A stretch of DNA of 64,000 nucleotides from NCBI RefSeq assembly GCF_001544555.2, contig NZ_FCOK02000006.1:1-64000 (forward strand), in the 5' to 3' direction. This document shows, piece after piece, positions 45,570 to 52,664 of this stretch. This DNA comes from Caballeronia udeis (GTDB lineage: Bacteria > Pseudomonadota > Gammaproteobacteria > Burkholderiales > Burkholderiaceae). The position numbers and the translations under genes are program-made. The notes below the pieces were generated by a model. That model did no database searches, had not been told where the DNA came from, and worked only from the letters and a program-made list of their open reading frames with translations. Numbering within the stretch: the first letter of the stretch is position 1; each line of letters begins with the position of its first letter.

Positions 45570-46493
45570 TTACCCGATATGCGTGATGGTCGAGATTTGC
45601 GCCGCCCCTTCCTCAATGAGGAATTGCTTGAACGCCATTGCCACTGCCGGCAGCCGCTTGTTGTGACGATGCACGAGATACCAGTTGAGCATCACGGGGA
45701 AACCCTCTATGTCGAGCACGGCCAGCCGTCCGATCTGCAACTCCATGCTGACCGTGTGCGCCGACAGGAAGCTGATCCCCATGCCGGCGATCACCGCCTG
45801 CTTGATGGTCTCCATGCTGGTGATTTCCATTGCGATATTGCGGGGCTTGAACCGTCCCGCGAAACCTTCTTCCATCGAATTCCGGGTGTCGGAACCGCGC
45901 TCCCTGACGATGAACGGTTCGTCGACAAGCGACTCCAGCGGAATGTTCTTCCTGCCCACCAGCGGATGATCAGGGGGCGCCACGATCACGTACGGGTGCG
46001 GGGCAAACGACACGTTCTCGGTGTCCATGTCTTTCGGCGGGCGAACCATGATCGCGAGGTCCGTGAGGTTGTCGGTGAGCTGGTGCAGCAGTTCTTCGCG
46101 GTTATGGACGGCCAGGTTCAGCTTGACGTCGGCATTGCGTTTGGTGAATTCGGCCAGCAGGCGCGGAAAGAAATAGTCCCCGGCGCTGATCACGGCCACG
46201 TTCAGCGTGCCTCCGGAAATACCCTTGAGTCGCGCCATGGCGTCGTCGGCTTCGCGGAACTGTTCGAGGATTGCGCGGCTGTGGTGAAGCATTTCGTGGC
46301 CGGCCGACGTCAGGTAGATCTTCTTGCCGAGCTGCTCGAAAAGCGGCAGTCCCGCATGCTCCTCGAGCTGCTTGACCTGCGTGGAGACGGCCGGCTGGGT
46401 GAGGTAGAGCTCTTCAGCAGCGCGCGAAAAGCTGAGCCTCCGAGCGACGGTTTCGAATATTTTCAGTTGCCTGAGCGTCGCATTACGCATCAT
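45570..46493 (-). CDS. CbbR-like LysR regulator, divergent from oxlT
   Basis: A 307-residue regulator. The HTH is LRQLKIFETVARRLSFSRAAEELYLTQPAVSTQVKQLEEHAGLPLFEQLGKKIYLT. The continuation, with SGGTLNVAVISAGDYFFPRLL and HNREELLHQL, resembles CbbR proteins that control carbon fixation genes. ATG 46493 has GGAG seven bases upstream. It is divergent from the oxalate transporter across a 400-bp region, so it probably activates that gene in response to a metabolite of oxalate or formate oxidation. The effector is unknown. Confidence 0.92.
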   Translation of the reverse strand: MMRNATLRQLKIFETVARRLSFSRAAEELYLTQPAVSTQVKQLEEHAGLPLFEQLGKKIYLTSAGHEMLHHSRAILEQFREADDAMARLKGISGGTLNVAVISAGDYFFPRLLAEFTKRNADVKLNLAVHNREELLHQLTDNLTDLAIMVRPPKDMDTENVSFAPHPYVIVAPPDHPLVGRKNIPLESLVDEPFIVRERGSDTRNSMEEGFAGRFKPRNIAMEITSMETIKQAVIAGMGISFLSAHTVSMELQIGRLAVLDIEGFPVMLNWYLVHRHNKRLPAVAMAFKQFLIEEGAAQISTITHIG

Positions 46494-46893
46494 GGCGGAT
46501 CTCCACCTATAAACGATCCTGAATTTATACAATAAATTTTTCTAACTTTCCCTAATCATTTTTCTGCCGCAGGATGCTTTCAACGTGCGCTAGTTCCGTA
46601 AGGTGCACGGGGGGAGAAGGCAGCGGCAGGGTCTTCCCCTATAAGCATCAGAACATTGGGAATCGCTTAACCATGATTCTTCGATCACCTCCCTTACTTT
46701 TGCGGCCCGCAGGATGGGCGTGGCCGTATCCGCCGCAGCGGCGCCACGAACGCGTTCCCTGACCGACCAAGTCCCCTCACACCTTGACTCACGACACGGT
46801 GTGCCGCAGCCGATTAAGTAATCGACGAAATAGTCGATGCAGCAGTTGATTACGCGCCGCACGAGCGCTGATACAAACATAACGGAGACAGAC
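46494..46893. promoter_or_regulatory. Long divergent regulatory region lysR/oxlT
   Basis: This 400-bp gene-free region separates two divergent genes. Its left third (46505-46565) is AT-rich and contains ATTTATACAATAAATTT, a T-N11-A-like LysR box candidate. The remainder would be a ~300-nt leader for oxlT. I find no clear hairpin terminator. Confidence 0.35.
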
Positions 46894-48246
46894 ATGGCAA
46901 ACGCAGCGACGGCACCGGCCGCTGGCCAGCCCCAAACTGGGTGGCGCAACAATCGGTGGGCTCAACTCGCCATCGGCATCATCTGCATGGGCTTGGTCGC
47001 CAATCTGCAGTACGCGTGGACTTTGTTCGTAGTCCCGATGGATGCGAAACATCATTGGGGTCAGGCGGCGATTCAAACCGCGTTCACCATTTTCATTGTC
47101 ACGGAAACGTGGCTGGTGCCGCTCGAAGGCTGGCTCGTCGATAAATTCGGCCCGCGGCCGGTCGTGATCGGCGGTTCGATCTGCGCGGCGCTAGGCTGGA
47201 TCATCGATGCAAACGCGACCAGCCTGGTCCATCTCTACATTGCGGCGGTGATTGCCGGCGTGGGCGCGGGTTGCGTGTACGGCACCTGCGTGGGCACCGC
47301 GCTCAAGTGGTTCCCGGACAAGCGCGGCCTCGCTGCCGGTTTGACGGCTGCAGGTTTCGGGGCGGGCGCGGCGGTCACGGTCATCCCCATCTCGAACATG
47401 ATCCAGCGCTCCGGCTACGAGCACACCTTCGTGTTCTTCGGCATCTTCCAGGGCGTCTGCATCCTGTTGCTCGGCATGCTGCTGGTCCGTCCGAGGCCAC
47501 CGGTCCATGCCGTACCGGCCAAGCGCGTGGTGGCGTCGAAGATCGACTACACGACGGGCCAGATGGTGCGCTCGCCGCTCTTCTGGGTGCTGTACATGAT
47601 GTTCGTGTTCGTGGCGGCGGGCGGTGTGATCGCCACGGCGCAGCTCGGTCCGATCGCGAAGGAATACGGCTTTGCCAAGATGCCGGTCAGCCTGCTCGGC
47701 GTGACCTTGCCGCTCCTGACCATGGCGCTGTCGATCGACAACCTGTGCAACGGTTTTACGCGTCCGCTCTGCGGCTGGGTCTCCGACAAGATCGGCCGCG
47801 AGAACACCATGTTCTTCATTTTCATCGGCGAAGGCGTTGCATTGCTCGGGCTGATGGAGTTCGGTCACAACCCGTATCTGTTCATGTTCTTCGCGGCCGT
47901 GACGTTCCTGTGCTGGGGCGAAATCTTCTCGATCTTCCCGGCCACCTGCGCCGATACCTTCGGCAGTAAATACGCCGCCGCCAACGCCGGTACGCTCTAT
48001 ACGGCGAAGGGCACGGCTTCGATGCTCGTGCCGCTTGCCTCGGTGCTGTCGGCCATCGGCTCATGGGACACGGTGTTCATCGTGACGGCCACCATCTCGA
48101 TTGCCGCCGGGCTGTGCGCGAAGTTCGTGCTTGCGCCCATGAGAAAGCGCTGGATCGACAACACGGTTGCCGAGTCGAGCCGGCTCGATGCCGCTACGTT
48201 TCAGGCTGCCTGGCCGGAAGCACCGCGCAACTCGTCGGCGCAATGA
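46894..48246 (+). CDS. oxlT: OxlT-type oxalate/formate antiporter (MFS)
   Basis: A 450-residue, 12-helix major facilitator of the oxalate:formate antiporter subfamily. The start GIICMGLVANLQYAWTLFVVPMDAKHHW is characteristic. The first half continues with FTIFIVTETWLVPLEGWLVDKFGPRPVV and GAGCVYGTCVGTALKWFPDKRGLAAGLTAAGFGAGAA. The second half has CGWVSDKIGRENTMF and FLCWGEIFSIFPATCADTFG. ATG 46894 follows CGGAGAC. It imports oxalate in exchange for formate, completing the cycle of Oxc and Frc. The LysR gene overlaps its stop. Confidence 0.93.
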   Translation: MANAATAPAAGQPQTGWRNNRWAQLAIGIICMGLVANLQYAWTLFVVPMDAKHHWGQAAIQTAFTIFIVTETWLVPLEGWLVDKFGPRPVVIGGSICAALGWIIDANATSLVHLYIAAVIAGVGAGCVYGTCVGTALKWFPDKRGLAAGLTAAGFGAGAAVTVIPISNMIQRSGYEHTFVFFGIFQGVCILLLGMLLVRPRPPVHAVPAKRVVASKIDYTTGQMVRSPLFWVLYMMFVFVAAGGVIATAQLGPIAKEYGFAKMPVSLLGVTLPLLTMALSIDNLCNGFTRPLCGWVSDKIGRENTMFFIFIGEGVALLGLMEFGHNPYLFMFFAAVTFLCWGEIFSIFPATCADTFGSKYAAANAGTLYTAKGTASMLVPLASVLSAIGSWDTVFIVTATISIAAGLCAKFVLAPMRKRWIDNTVAESSRLDAATFQAAWPEAPRNSSAQ

Positions 48247-49223
48247 ACCGGAGCCCGACGACTGATGCCGTGCAGGGATTGAAGACGTCCGGCGTGTCGC
48301 TGCAGCAATTGCGCCTGTTCGTGATCCTTGCGCAGCATCGGAGTTTCACGCAGGCGGGCAACGCGCTCGGCGTCACGCAGTCGGCGGCGAGCCGCGGCAT
48401 CAGGGAGCTGGAGGACCTGCTGGAACTGAAGTTGTTCGACCGCACGACGCGTCAGGTCGCGCTCACCGATACCGGCCGCGCGCTGCTGCCGCGCATTGCG
48501 TTACTGGTCGATGAACTCGAAGCCGCGCTGCGTTTCGGGCGGCAGGTTTCCACGGCGGAGAGCGGCGCGGTGTCGATAGCGAGCAGCTCAAGCCTGGTCG
48601 CTTCGGTGCTGCCGGCGCTGCTCTCATCGTGCCGGGCGAGCTACCCCAATATTGCGCTGACGTTGCACGATGCGCCTGCACGCAAGGTGCTCGAGCTCGT
48701 GCGCGCCGGCGATGCCGACATGGGCGTGCTGGCCGGTCCCCTGGACGATAGCAATCCTCACGATCTCTGCGATTTATCGACGCAAACCCTTTTCTCCGAT
48801 TCCCTCTGCGCGATCGTTCCGGCGCGACATGCGCTGGCATCGCACGCCACGGTGCGATGGCGCGACCTGGGCGGCGCGAGTCTGTTTCTTCTCGACGACG
48901 ACGCCGGCAGTTTCGACCTCATCGCGCGTGCGCTCGATGAACACGGTGCATCGAACGTCAGGCTTCAGCGGCTGACCCAGGCCGCGAGCGTCGAGCATAT
49001 GGTCGCGGCGGGACTTGGGTTTGGCATTCAGCCCATGCACGCAGGCGCAGCCTCGGCGCAAGCGCTGGTTCAACCGGTGCAGCTATGGCCGCCGGTGACG
49101 CGGCCCGTCGTGCTCGTCAAGCGGCGCGGCCGCACGTTGCAAGCGCAGGCGGCGTGTATCTGGACGCACGTCATTTCGTCCTATGATGAGCAACATAAGC
49201 CGCTGCAAATCGCCCACGCCTGA
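48243..49223 (+). CDS. LysR-family regulator coupled to oxlT
   Basis: A 326-residue LysR protein. The HTH is LRLFVILAQHRSFTQAGNALGVTQSAASRGIRELEDLLELKLFDRTTRQVALTDTG. Its ATG lies inside the oxlT stop (ATGA), so it is translationally coupled to the transporter. It differs from the CbbR-like protein at 45570, giving the cluster two LysR regulators plus a GntR regulator. It may report on the oxalate or formate level set by the transporter. A strong terminator follows. Confidence 0.92.
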   Translation: MNRSPTTDAVQGLKTSGVSLQQLRLFVILAQHRSFTQAGNALGVTQSAASRGIRELEDLLELKLFDRTTRQVALTDTGRALLPRIALLVDELEAALRFGRQVSTAESGAVSIASSSSLVASVLPALLSSCRASYPNIALTLHDAPARKVLELVRAGDADMGVLAGPLDDSNPHDLCDLSTQTLFSDSLCAIVPARHALASHATVRWRDLGGASLFLLDDDAGSFDLIARALDEHGASNVRLQRLTQAASVEHMVAAGLGFGIQPMHAGAASAQALVQPVQLWPPVTRPVVLVKRRGRTLQAQAACIWTHVISSYDEQHKPLQIAHA

Positions 49224-49244
49224 CCCCAATCCACTGAGTATTCG

Positions 49245-49280
49245 AAGCGCGGCTCCCTGAAAAGAGTCGCGCTTTTTTCT
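49245..49280 (+). terminator. Rho-independent terminator
   Basis: The stem AAGCGCGGCTC/GAGTCGCGCTT (49245-49255, 49264-49274; one mismatch) with an 8-nt loop is followed by a run of Ts. It ends the oxlT-lysR transcript just before the panE-like promoter. Confidence 0.8.
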
Positions 49281-49296
49281 TGCTCTTTCTTCGTTG

Positions 49297-49332
49297 TTAT
49301 CCAATACTGAATCTAATATGTTGTATATCAGA
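49297..49332 (+). promoter_or_regulatory. panE-like promoter with shared operator
   Basis: TTATCC (49297-49302), AATACTG (49303-49309) and TTGTATATCA (49321-49330) occur with exactly the spacing seen before oxc and the second frc. The start codon is 28 bp downstream of the motif. This ties the panE-like gene to oxalate control. Confidence 0.65.
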
Positions 49333-49357
49333 AGAGCCGACAATCCAGGAGACAACA

Positions 49358-50386
49358 ATGAAAATTTGCATTTACGGTGCCGGCGCGATCGGCGGTTATA
49401 TGGGTGCGCAACTGGCCCGGGCTGGGGCGGATGTCAGTTTCGTCGCACGGGGGCCGCATCTGGCTGCCATGCAGGCGAACGGCGTGCGCTTGCAGATCGA
49501 TGGTGAGGAGCACACCGTCAAGGTCCGCTGCACGAACAATCCCGCGGAGCTTGGGCCGCAGGACTACGTGGTGATTGCGTTGAAGGCGCATTCGGTGCCT
49601 GGCGTGGTGGACCTGATGCAACCGCTGCTGGGACCGGATACGGCCGTGGTCACGGCGGTGAACGGTTTGCCGTACTGGTATTTCCACGAGCATGGCGGTG
49701 CGTTGGCCGGTACCACGCTGGAAAGCGTCGATCCGGGCGGCCGCCAATGGCAGGTCCTCGGGCCGGAGCGCGCAATAGGCTGCGTGCTGATTCCCGCAGC
49801 CGAAATTGCGGAGCCGGGCGTGATCCGTCACGTGTACGGCAAGAAATTTCCCATCGGCGAGCCGAGCGGACTGGTAACGCCGCGGCTGCAGGCGTTCCAC
49901 GACATCATGGGCGCCGCCGACATGGAAGCACCAATGCGCGACAACATCCGCGACGAGATCTGGCTGAAGCTGTGGGGCAACCTCTGTTTCAACCCGATCA
50001 GCGCGCTCACGGGCGCCACGCTCGATGTTCTTGCCGGCGATCCTGCCGTGCGCGCGCTGTCACGCCGCATGATGGAGGAGGCGCAGGGCATTGCCGAGCA
50101 GCTCGGCGTTCATTTCCGTGTCGATGTGGAAAAGCGCATCAACGGAGCAGCAGCTGTCGGCGCTCACAAGACCTCGATGCTGATGGATTGCGAAGCCCGC
50201 CGTCCCATGGAGATCGATCCGATCGTGACCGTCGTGCAGGAAATTGGCCGCAGGCTTGCCGTCGACACGCCGATGATCGACGCCGTGCTCGCGCTGATCA
50301 AGCTGCGCGAAGGCGTCAACCAGGGCACGGCCAAGCCCGGTATCAAAACGATTGAATCCTTCACACGTTCGCAAAAAGCCGCTTAA
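49358..50386 (+). CDS. Ketopantoate-reductase-family protein, candidate oxalyl-CoA reductase (PanE2-like)
   Basis: A 342-residue NADP-dependent reductase of the PanE/ApbA family. The Rossmann motif ICIYGAGAIGGYMGAQLARAG opens the protein; DYVVIALKAHSVPGVV and NGLPYW follow; the catalytic Lys region is EIWLKLWGNLCFNPISALTGATLDVL. In Methylobacterium extorquens AM1 a homologue, PanE2, reduces oxalyl-CoA to glyoxylate. The position in an oxalate cluster and a promoter shared with oxc and frc support that role here. A true ketopantoate reductase cannot be excluded from sequence alone. ATG 49358 follows CAGGAGAC. Confidence 0.85.
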   Translation: MKICIYGAGAIGGYMGAQLARAGADVSFVARGPHLAAMQANGVRLQIDGEEHTVKVRCTNNPAELGPQDYVVIALKAHSVPGVVDLMQPLLGPDTAVVTAVNGLPYWYFHEHGGALAGTTLESVDPGGRQWQVLGPERAIGCVLIPAAEIAEPGVIRHVYGKKFPIGEPSGLVTPRLQAFHDIMGAADMEAPMRDNIRDEIWLKLWGNLCFNPISALTGATLDVLAGDPAVRALSRRMMEEAQGIAEQLGVHFRVDVEKRINGAAAVGAHKTSMLMDCEARRPMEIDPIVTVVQEIGRRLAVDTPMIDAVLALIKLREGVNQGTAKPGIKTIESFTRSQKAA

Positions 50387-50414
50387 ACTGCGAACACAGG
50401 AGGACTGTTGTTTC

Positions 50415-50466
50415 TGATATATCACATACGAAATATGTTGCGTTGCATTGCGACGCAACATATACT
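50415..50466 (+). promoter_or_regulatory. gntR-unit promoter with two palindromes
   Basis: TGATATATCA (50415-50424) is a perfect palindrome related to the TTGTATATCA element of the other oxalate promoters. Just downstream an 11-bp dyad ATATGTTGCGT/ACGCAACATAT (50433-50443, 50453-50463) exactly spans a strong promoter: TTGCGT (50438-50443), a 17-bp spacer and TATACT (50461-50466). This suggests autoregulation of the GntR unit. Confidence 0.6.
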
Positions 50467-50500
50467 GAAGGCTCTTGGAGTAAACCACTAGGAGCCGGAA

Positions 50501-50722
50501 ATGAGCATCGCTTTATTAGTCGTGATCGGAATTGCCTTGGTAGCGGGCGGTGTGGGTGTGACGTTTGCACTGGCATCGGCGGTGCCGCAAGACGTGTTGC
50601 AGCGCGCGCAGGACAATGGTCGGTACGCCGGGCTGACGGCGGATGACCAGGGCGGCAGCACGGGTACACGGGCGACGACGGGCGTGCGGAACCTGGGACA
50701 TCAAACCATCAATGCCATCTGA
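50501..50722 (+). CDS. Small single-pass membrane protein upstream of gntR
   Basis: A 73-residue protein with one N-terminal transmembrane helix (IALLVVIGIALVAGGVGVTFALASA) and a hydrophilic tail with Gly/Thr repeats. AGGAGCCGGAA precedes ATG 50501. It is the first gene of the gntR transcript, and the gntR start lies inside its 3' end (50712). I do not recognise the family. Coupling to a regulator of an acid-substrate pathway might point to a small transport-related or signalling partner, which is inference. Confidence 0.65.
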   Translation: MSIALLVVIGIALVAGGVGVTFALASAVPQDVLQRAQDNGRYAGLTADDQGGSTGTRATTGVRNLGHQTINAI

Positions 50723-51467
50723 TACAGAAGTTGCAGCGACCCCGGCCAATCTTCTTGAGCCGCGTGCAGAAGGTAAGCCTGCTGGCGTGACGCTTTCGCT
50801 GGCGCCGATCAACGCGACGGCTTCGTTGCGCGATCAGGCGTATGCGCGGCTTCGCCAGGCCATTTCGGAAGCGGACATTTATCGTTCGCGGGAAGAGATC
50901 CGGCTGGACGAGAAGGATTTGACGGAAGCGCTGGGCGTGAGTCGTACACCCATTCGCGAAGCCATGACGTTGCTCGAGCAGGAAGGGTTTCTGCGTACGG
51001 TGCCGCGTCGTGGGATTTATATCGTGCGCAAGACCAAGCACGAGATTGTCGAGATGATCAATATGTGGGCCGCGCTGGAAAGCATGGCGGCGAGGCTCGC
51101 GACTCAGCGCGCGACGGACGAAGAGATTGCTTCGTTGCGGCATATGTTTGACCATTTTCAGAACCAGGCGCCGGCCGAACATATCGAAGAGTATTCGGAG
51201 GCGAATATTGCCTTCCATCAAGCGATTGTGCAGTTGAGCAAGTCGCAGATCATCTTCGATACGATCAAGAATATTTTCGTGCACGTGCGCGCGATCCGGA
51301 AGATGACGATTTCGCAAAGCGATCGGGCGGCGCGGTCGATTCAAGACCATATGAAGATCATCGAGGCGCTCGAGGCTCGGGATACCGAGTTGGTCGAGAG
51401 GCTGGTCAGGCAGCATTCGCTGGATCTCGCGGCGTTTGTCGAGGCGAATTGCGATTTTCTTGACTGA
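50712..51467 (+). CDS. FadR-subfamily GntR regulator of oxalate genes
   Basis: A 251-residue regulator. The winged HTH is LRDQAYARLRQAISEADIYRSREEIRLDEKDLTEALGVSRTPIREAMTLLEQEGFLRTVPRRGIYI. The C-terminal all-helical FCD ligand domain has metal-type ligands in NIAFHQAIVQLS and DHMKIIEALEARD. ATG 50712 (MPSDTEV) overlaps the end of the membrane-protein gene and is preferred over the long frame from 50643. It is the natural candidate to bind the TTGTATATCA-type elements before oxc, panE-like and the second frc. The ligand may be oxalate, oxalyl-CoA or glyoxylate. Confidence 0.9.
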   Translation: MPSDTEVAATPANLLEPRAEGKPAGVTLSLAPINATASLRDQAYARLRQAISEADIYRSREEIRLDEKDLTEALGVSRTPIREAMTLLEQEGFLRTVPRRGIYIVRKTKHEIVEMINMWAALESMAARLATQRATDEEIASLRHMFDHFQNQAPAEHIEEYSEANIAFHQAIVQLSKSQIIFDTIKNIFVHVRAIRKMTISQSDRAARSIQDHMKIIEALEARDTELVERLVRQHSLDLAAFVEANCDFLD

Positions 51468-51487
51468 ATGGACGGGGCGCTGGCGCT

Positions 51488-51620
51488 GGGGGGTAGCAGT
51501 TTGGGTTGTGCGGGTTCTGGGGGTGGCGGTCGGGGTTGGTGCCGGGTTGCCAGGTTTCGGGGGTAGCGGTCTGAGTCAGTGCCGGGTTGCTGCTTTCGGG
51601 GTTAGTGGTCTGCCTGAGTG
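51488..51620 (+). repeat. G-rich imperfect tandem repeats
   Basis: Downstream of gntR, units starting at 51519, 51559 and 51598 repeat a plan of GGGGGT(G/A)GCGGTC, then TGCCGGGTTGC, at periods of 40 and 39 bp. A diverged copy starts at 51488. The stretch has many runs of three to six Gs on one strand and could form G-quadruplex or R-loop structures in the gntR 3' region. Confidence 0.5.
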
Positions 51621-51635
51621 AGCTATTTTCTTTAT

Positions 51636-51842
51636 CACTATTAGCCACTGCGCGTGGCGGCGCGTCATTTCCTGGTCCTTAGCGACAAAGAAATGAAGCA
51701 AAGAACGCGCTTTAACCGCACTACCCTAAGTGTCCACAGCGTGCAGTTTCTATTCATGGGTACCCGAAAAGCACGGTGCTCGCCAGAGCCACGGATGTGT
51801 GAACCCCTCTTTCTCCGAACACGGATACCCACACGCTTCGCC
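51636..51842. repeat. Left arm of ~208-bp inverted repeat
   Basis: This arm matches the reverse complement of 52011-52219 over almost its whole length. For example, CACTATTAGCCACTG (51636-51650) pairs with 52205-52219, CCGCACTACCCTAAGTGTCC pairs near 52120-52140, and ACACGCTTCGCC (51831-51842) pairs with 52011-52022. The open frames within it are not genes. The composition and mirrored layout suit a dispersed intergenic repeat or MITE-like element. No transposase is present. Confidence 0.75.
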
Positions 51843-52010
51843 ACCAGTGACTGAACCTGCCCAAGGGGCACCCCGCGCTATCCGCGGAAAACCAGTCTCC
51901 GAATTAATATGCACTTCTAACCACACCGTCAACCACCAAAAACCTCGATCCTAAAATATGCATGAGGCCGTACGGATTCTGAGCAATAGTGCTTGCCCGA
52001 GAGCGTGCGG

Positions 52011-52219
52011 GGCGAAGCGTGTTCATGTCAGGATTCGCGAGAAAGAGGGGTTCAAACATTCTTTGCTCTGGCGAGCACCGTGCTTTTGGGGCACCTATGA
52101 ATTAAAACTGCACGCTGTGGACACTTAGGGTAGTGCGGTTAAAAGCGCTTTCTTTGCTTCGTTTCTTTGTCGCGTTGGACAAAGAAATGACGTGCCGCCA
52201 CGCACAGTGGCTAATAGTG
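52011..52219. repeat. Right arm of ~208-bp inverted repeat
   Basis: This is the counterpart of 51636-51842 in opposite orientation, with scattered substitutions and small gaps. The 168-bp spacer (51843-52010) is unique and holds no recognisable gene. The pair separates the gntR unit from the promoter of the second frc, and its transcript could fold into a very long hairpin. Confidence 0.75.
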
Positions 52220-52392
52220 CGAAAAAGATCAGCCAGAACAGAACGCGCGAAGACCTGGAAAGCAACAACCCGGCAAAAACCCCGACCGCTACCGCAGACC
52301 CTCCACCCAAAATCCGCCGTCCCTCGCATTGCAGCAAAACTCGACCGACATTCGCCATTGCGCGAGCATTTCCGGCCTACTGCACCGCACAA

Positions 52393-52434
52393 CCCACCGC
52401 GCATCACGCAAAACCCACCGCGTATCACGCAAAA
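52393..52434 (+). promoter_or_regulatory. Two tandem 21-bp repeats upstream of second frc promoter
   Basis: Units 52393-52413 and 52414-52434 each read CCCACCGCG(C/T)ATCACGCAAA plus a final A, differing at one base. The 21-bp period equals two helical turns. The second unit ends 4 bp before the -35 box at 52439. This geometry is typical of an activator bound at two sites on the same DNA face. A looser version, ACGCATCAAACAAATCCGC, precedes the oxc -35. Confidence 0.55.
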
Positions 52435-52438
52435 CCGC

Positions 52439-52474
52439 TTGACTAATACTGTGTATAGAATATTGTATATCACA
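52439..52474 (+). promoter_or_regulatory. Second frc promoter with shared operator
   Basis: TTGACT (52439-52444), AATACTG (52445-52451), -10 TATTGT (52461-52466) and TTGTATATCA (52463-52472) follow the oxc promoter almost base for base, differing only in the GTGTGTGG/GTGTATAG part. A ~170-nt leader runs to the start at 52665. Confidence 0.7.
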
Positions 52475-52542
52475 GTGCTCGCACTTTAACCGGTGCCGTG
52501 AGGGGCCTCCCCATCTACAGAAAAGGAGGAAAACAGCCCATC

Positions 52543-52584
52543 ATGTCCAGAGCAAGACGAAACCAGGCAACTCCGCAGCACTAA
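52543..52584 (+). CDS. Possible 13-codon leader peptide before second frc
   Basis: The mRNA leader contains AAAGGAGGAAAA (52522-52533) followed by an ATG at 52543 that opens MSRARRNQATPQH and stops at 52584. The spacing of about 13 nt from the ribosome site is long. The Arg-rich start could allow translation-linked control. It may equally be a stray ribosome site. The real frc start at 52665 has its own TTAGGAGACAGG. Confidence 0.25.
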   Translation: MSRARRNQATPQH

Positions 52585-52664
52585 AACCCGGCACGGCCCG
52601 CAGGGCTATACCGAAGGGCATCACAAGCATCACGATAAAACCTGCTAAAGGTTAGGAGACAGGC

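Noticed and set aside
51636-52219. Complete insertion sequence
   Set aside because: The inverted arms enclose only 168 bp without any transposase, so it is listed as a repeat pair and not as an IS.
52393-52434. CRISPR array
   Set aside because: Only two adjacent 21-bp units with no spacers and no cas genes. It is better explained as regulator sites.
51654-52489. Several 60-120-residue open frames across the inverted repeat
   Set aside because: They occur on both strands within the mirrored repeat arms and reflect repeat sequence rather than genes.
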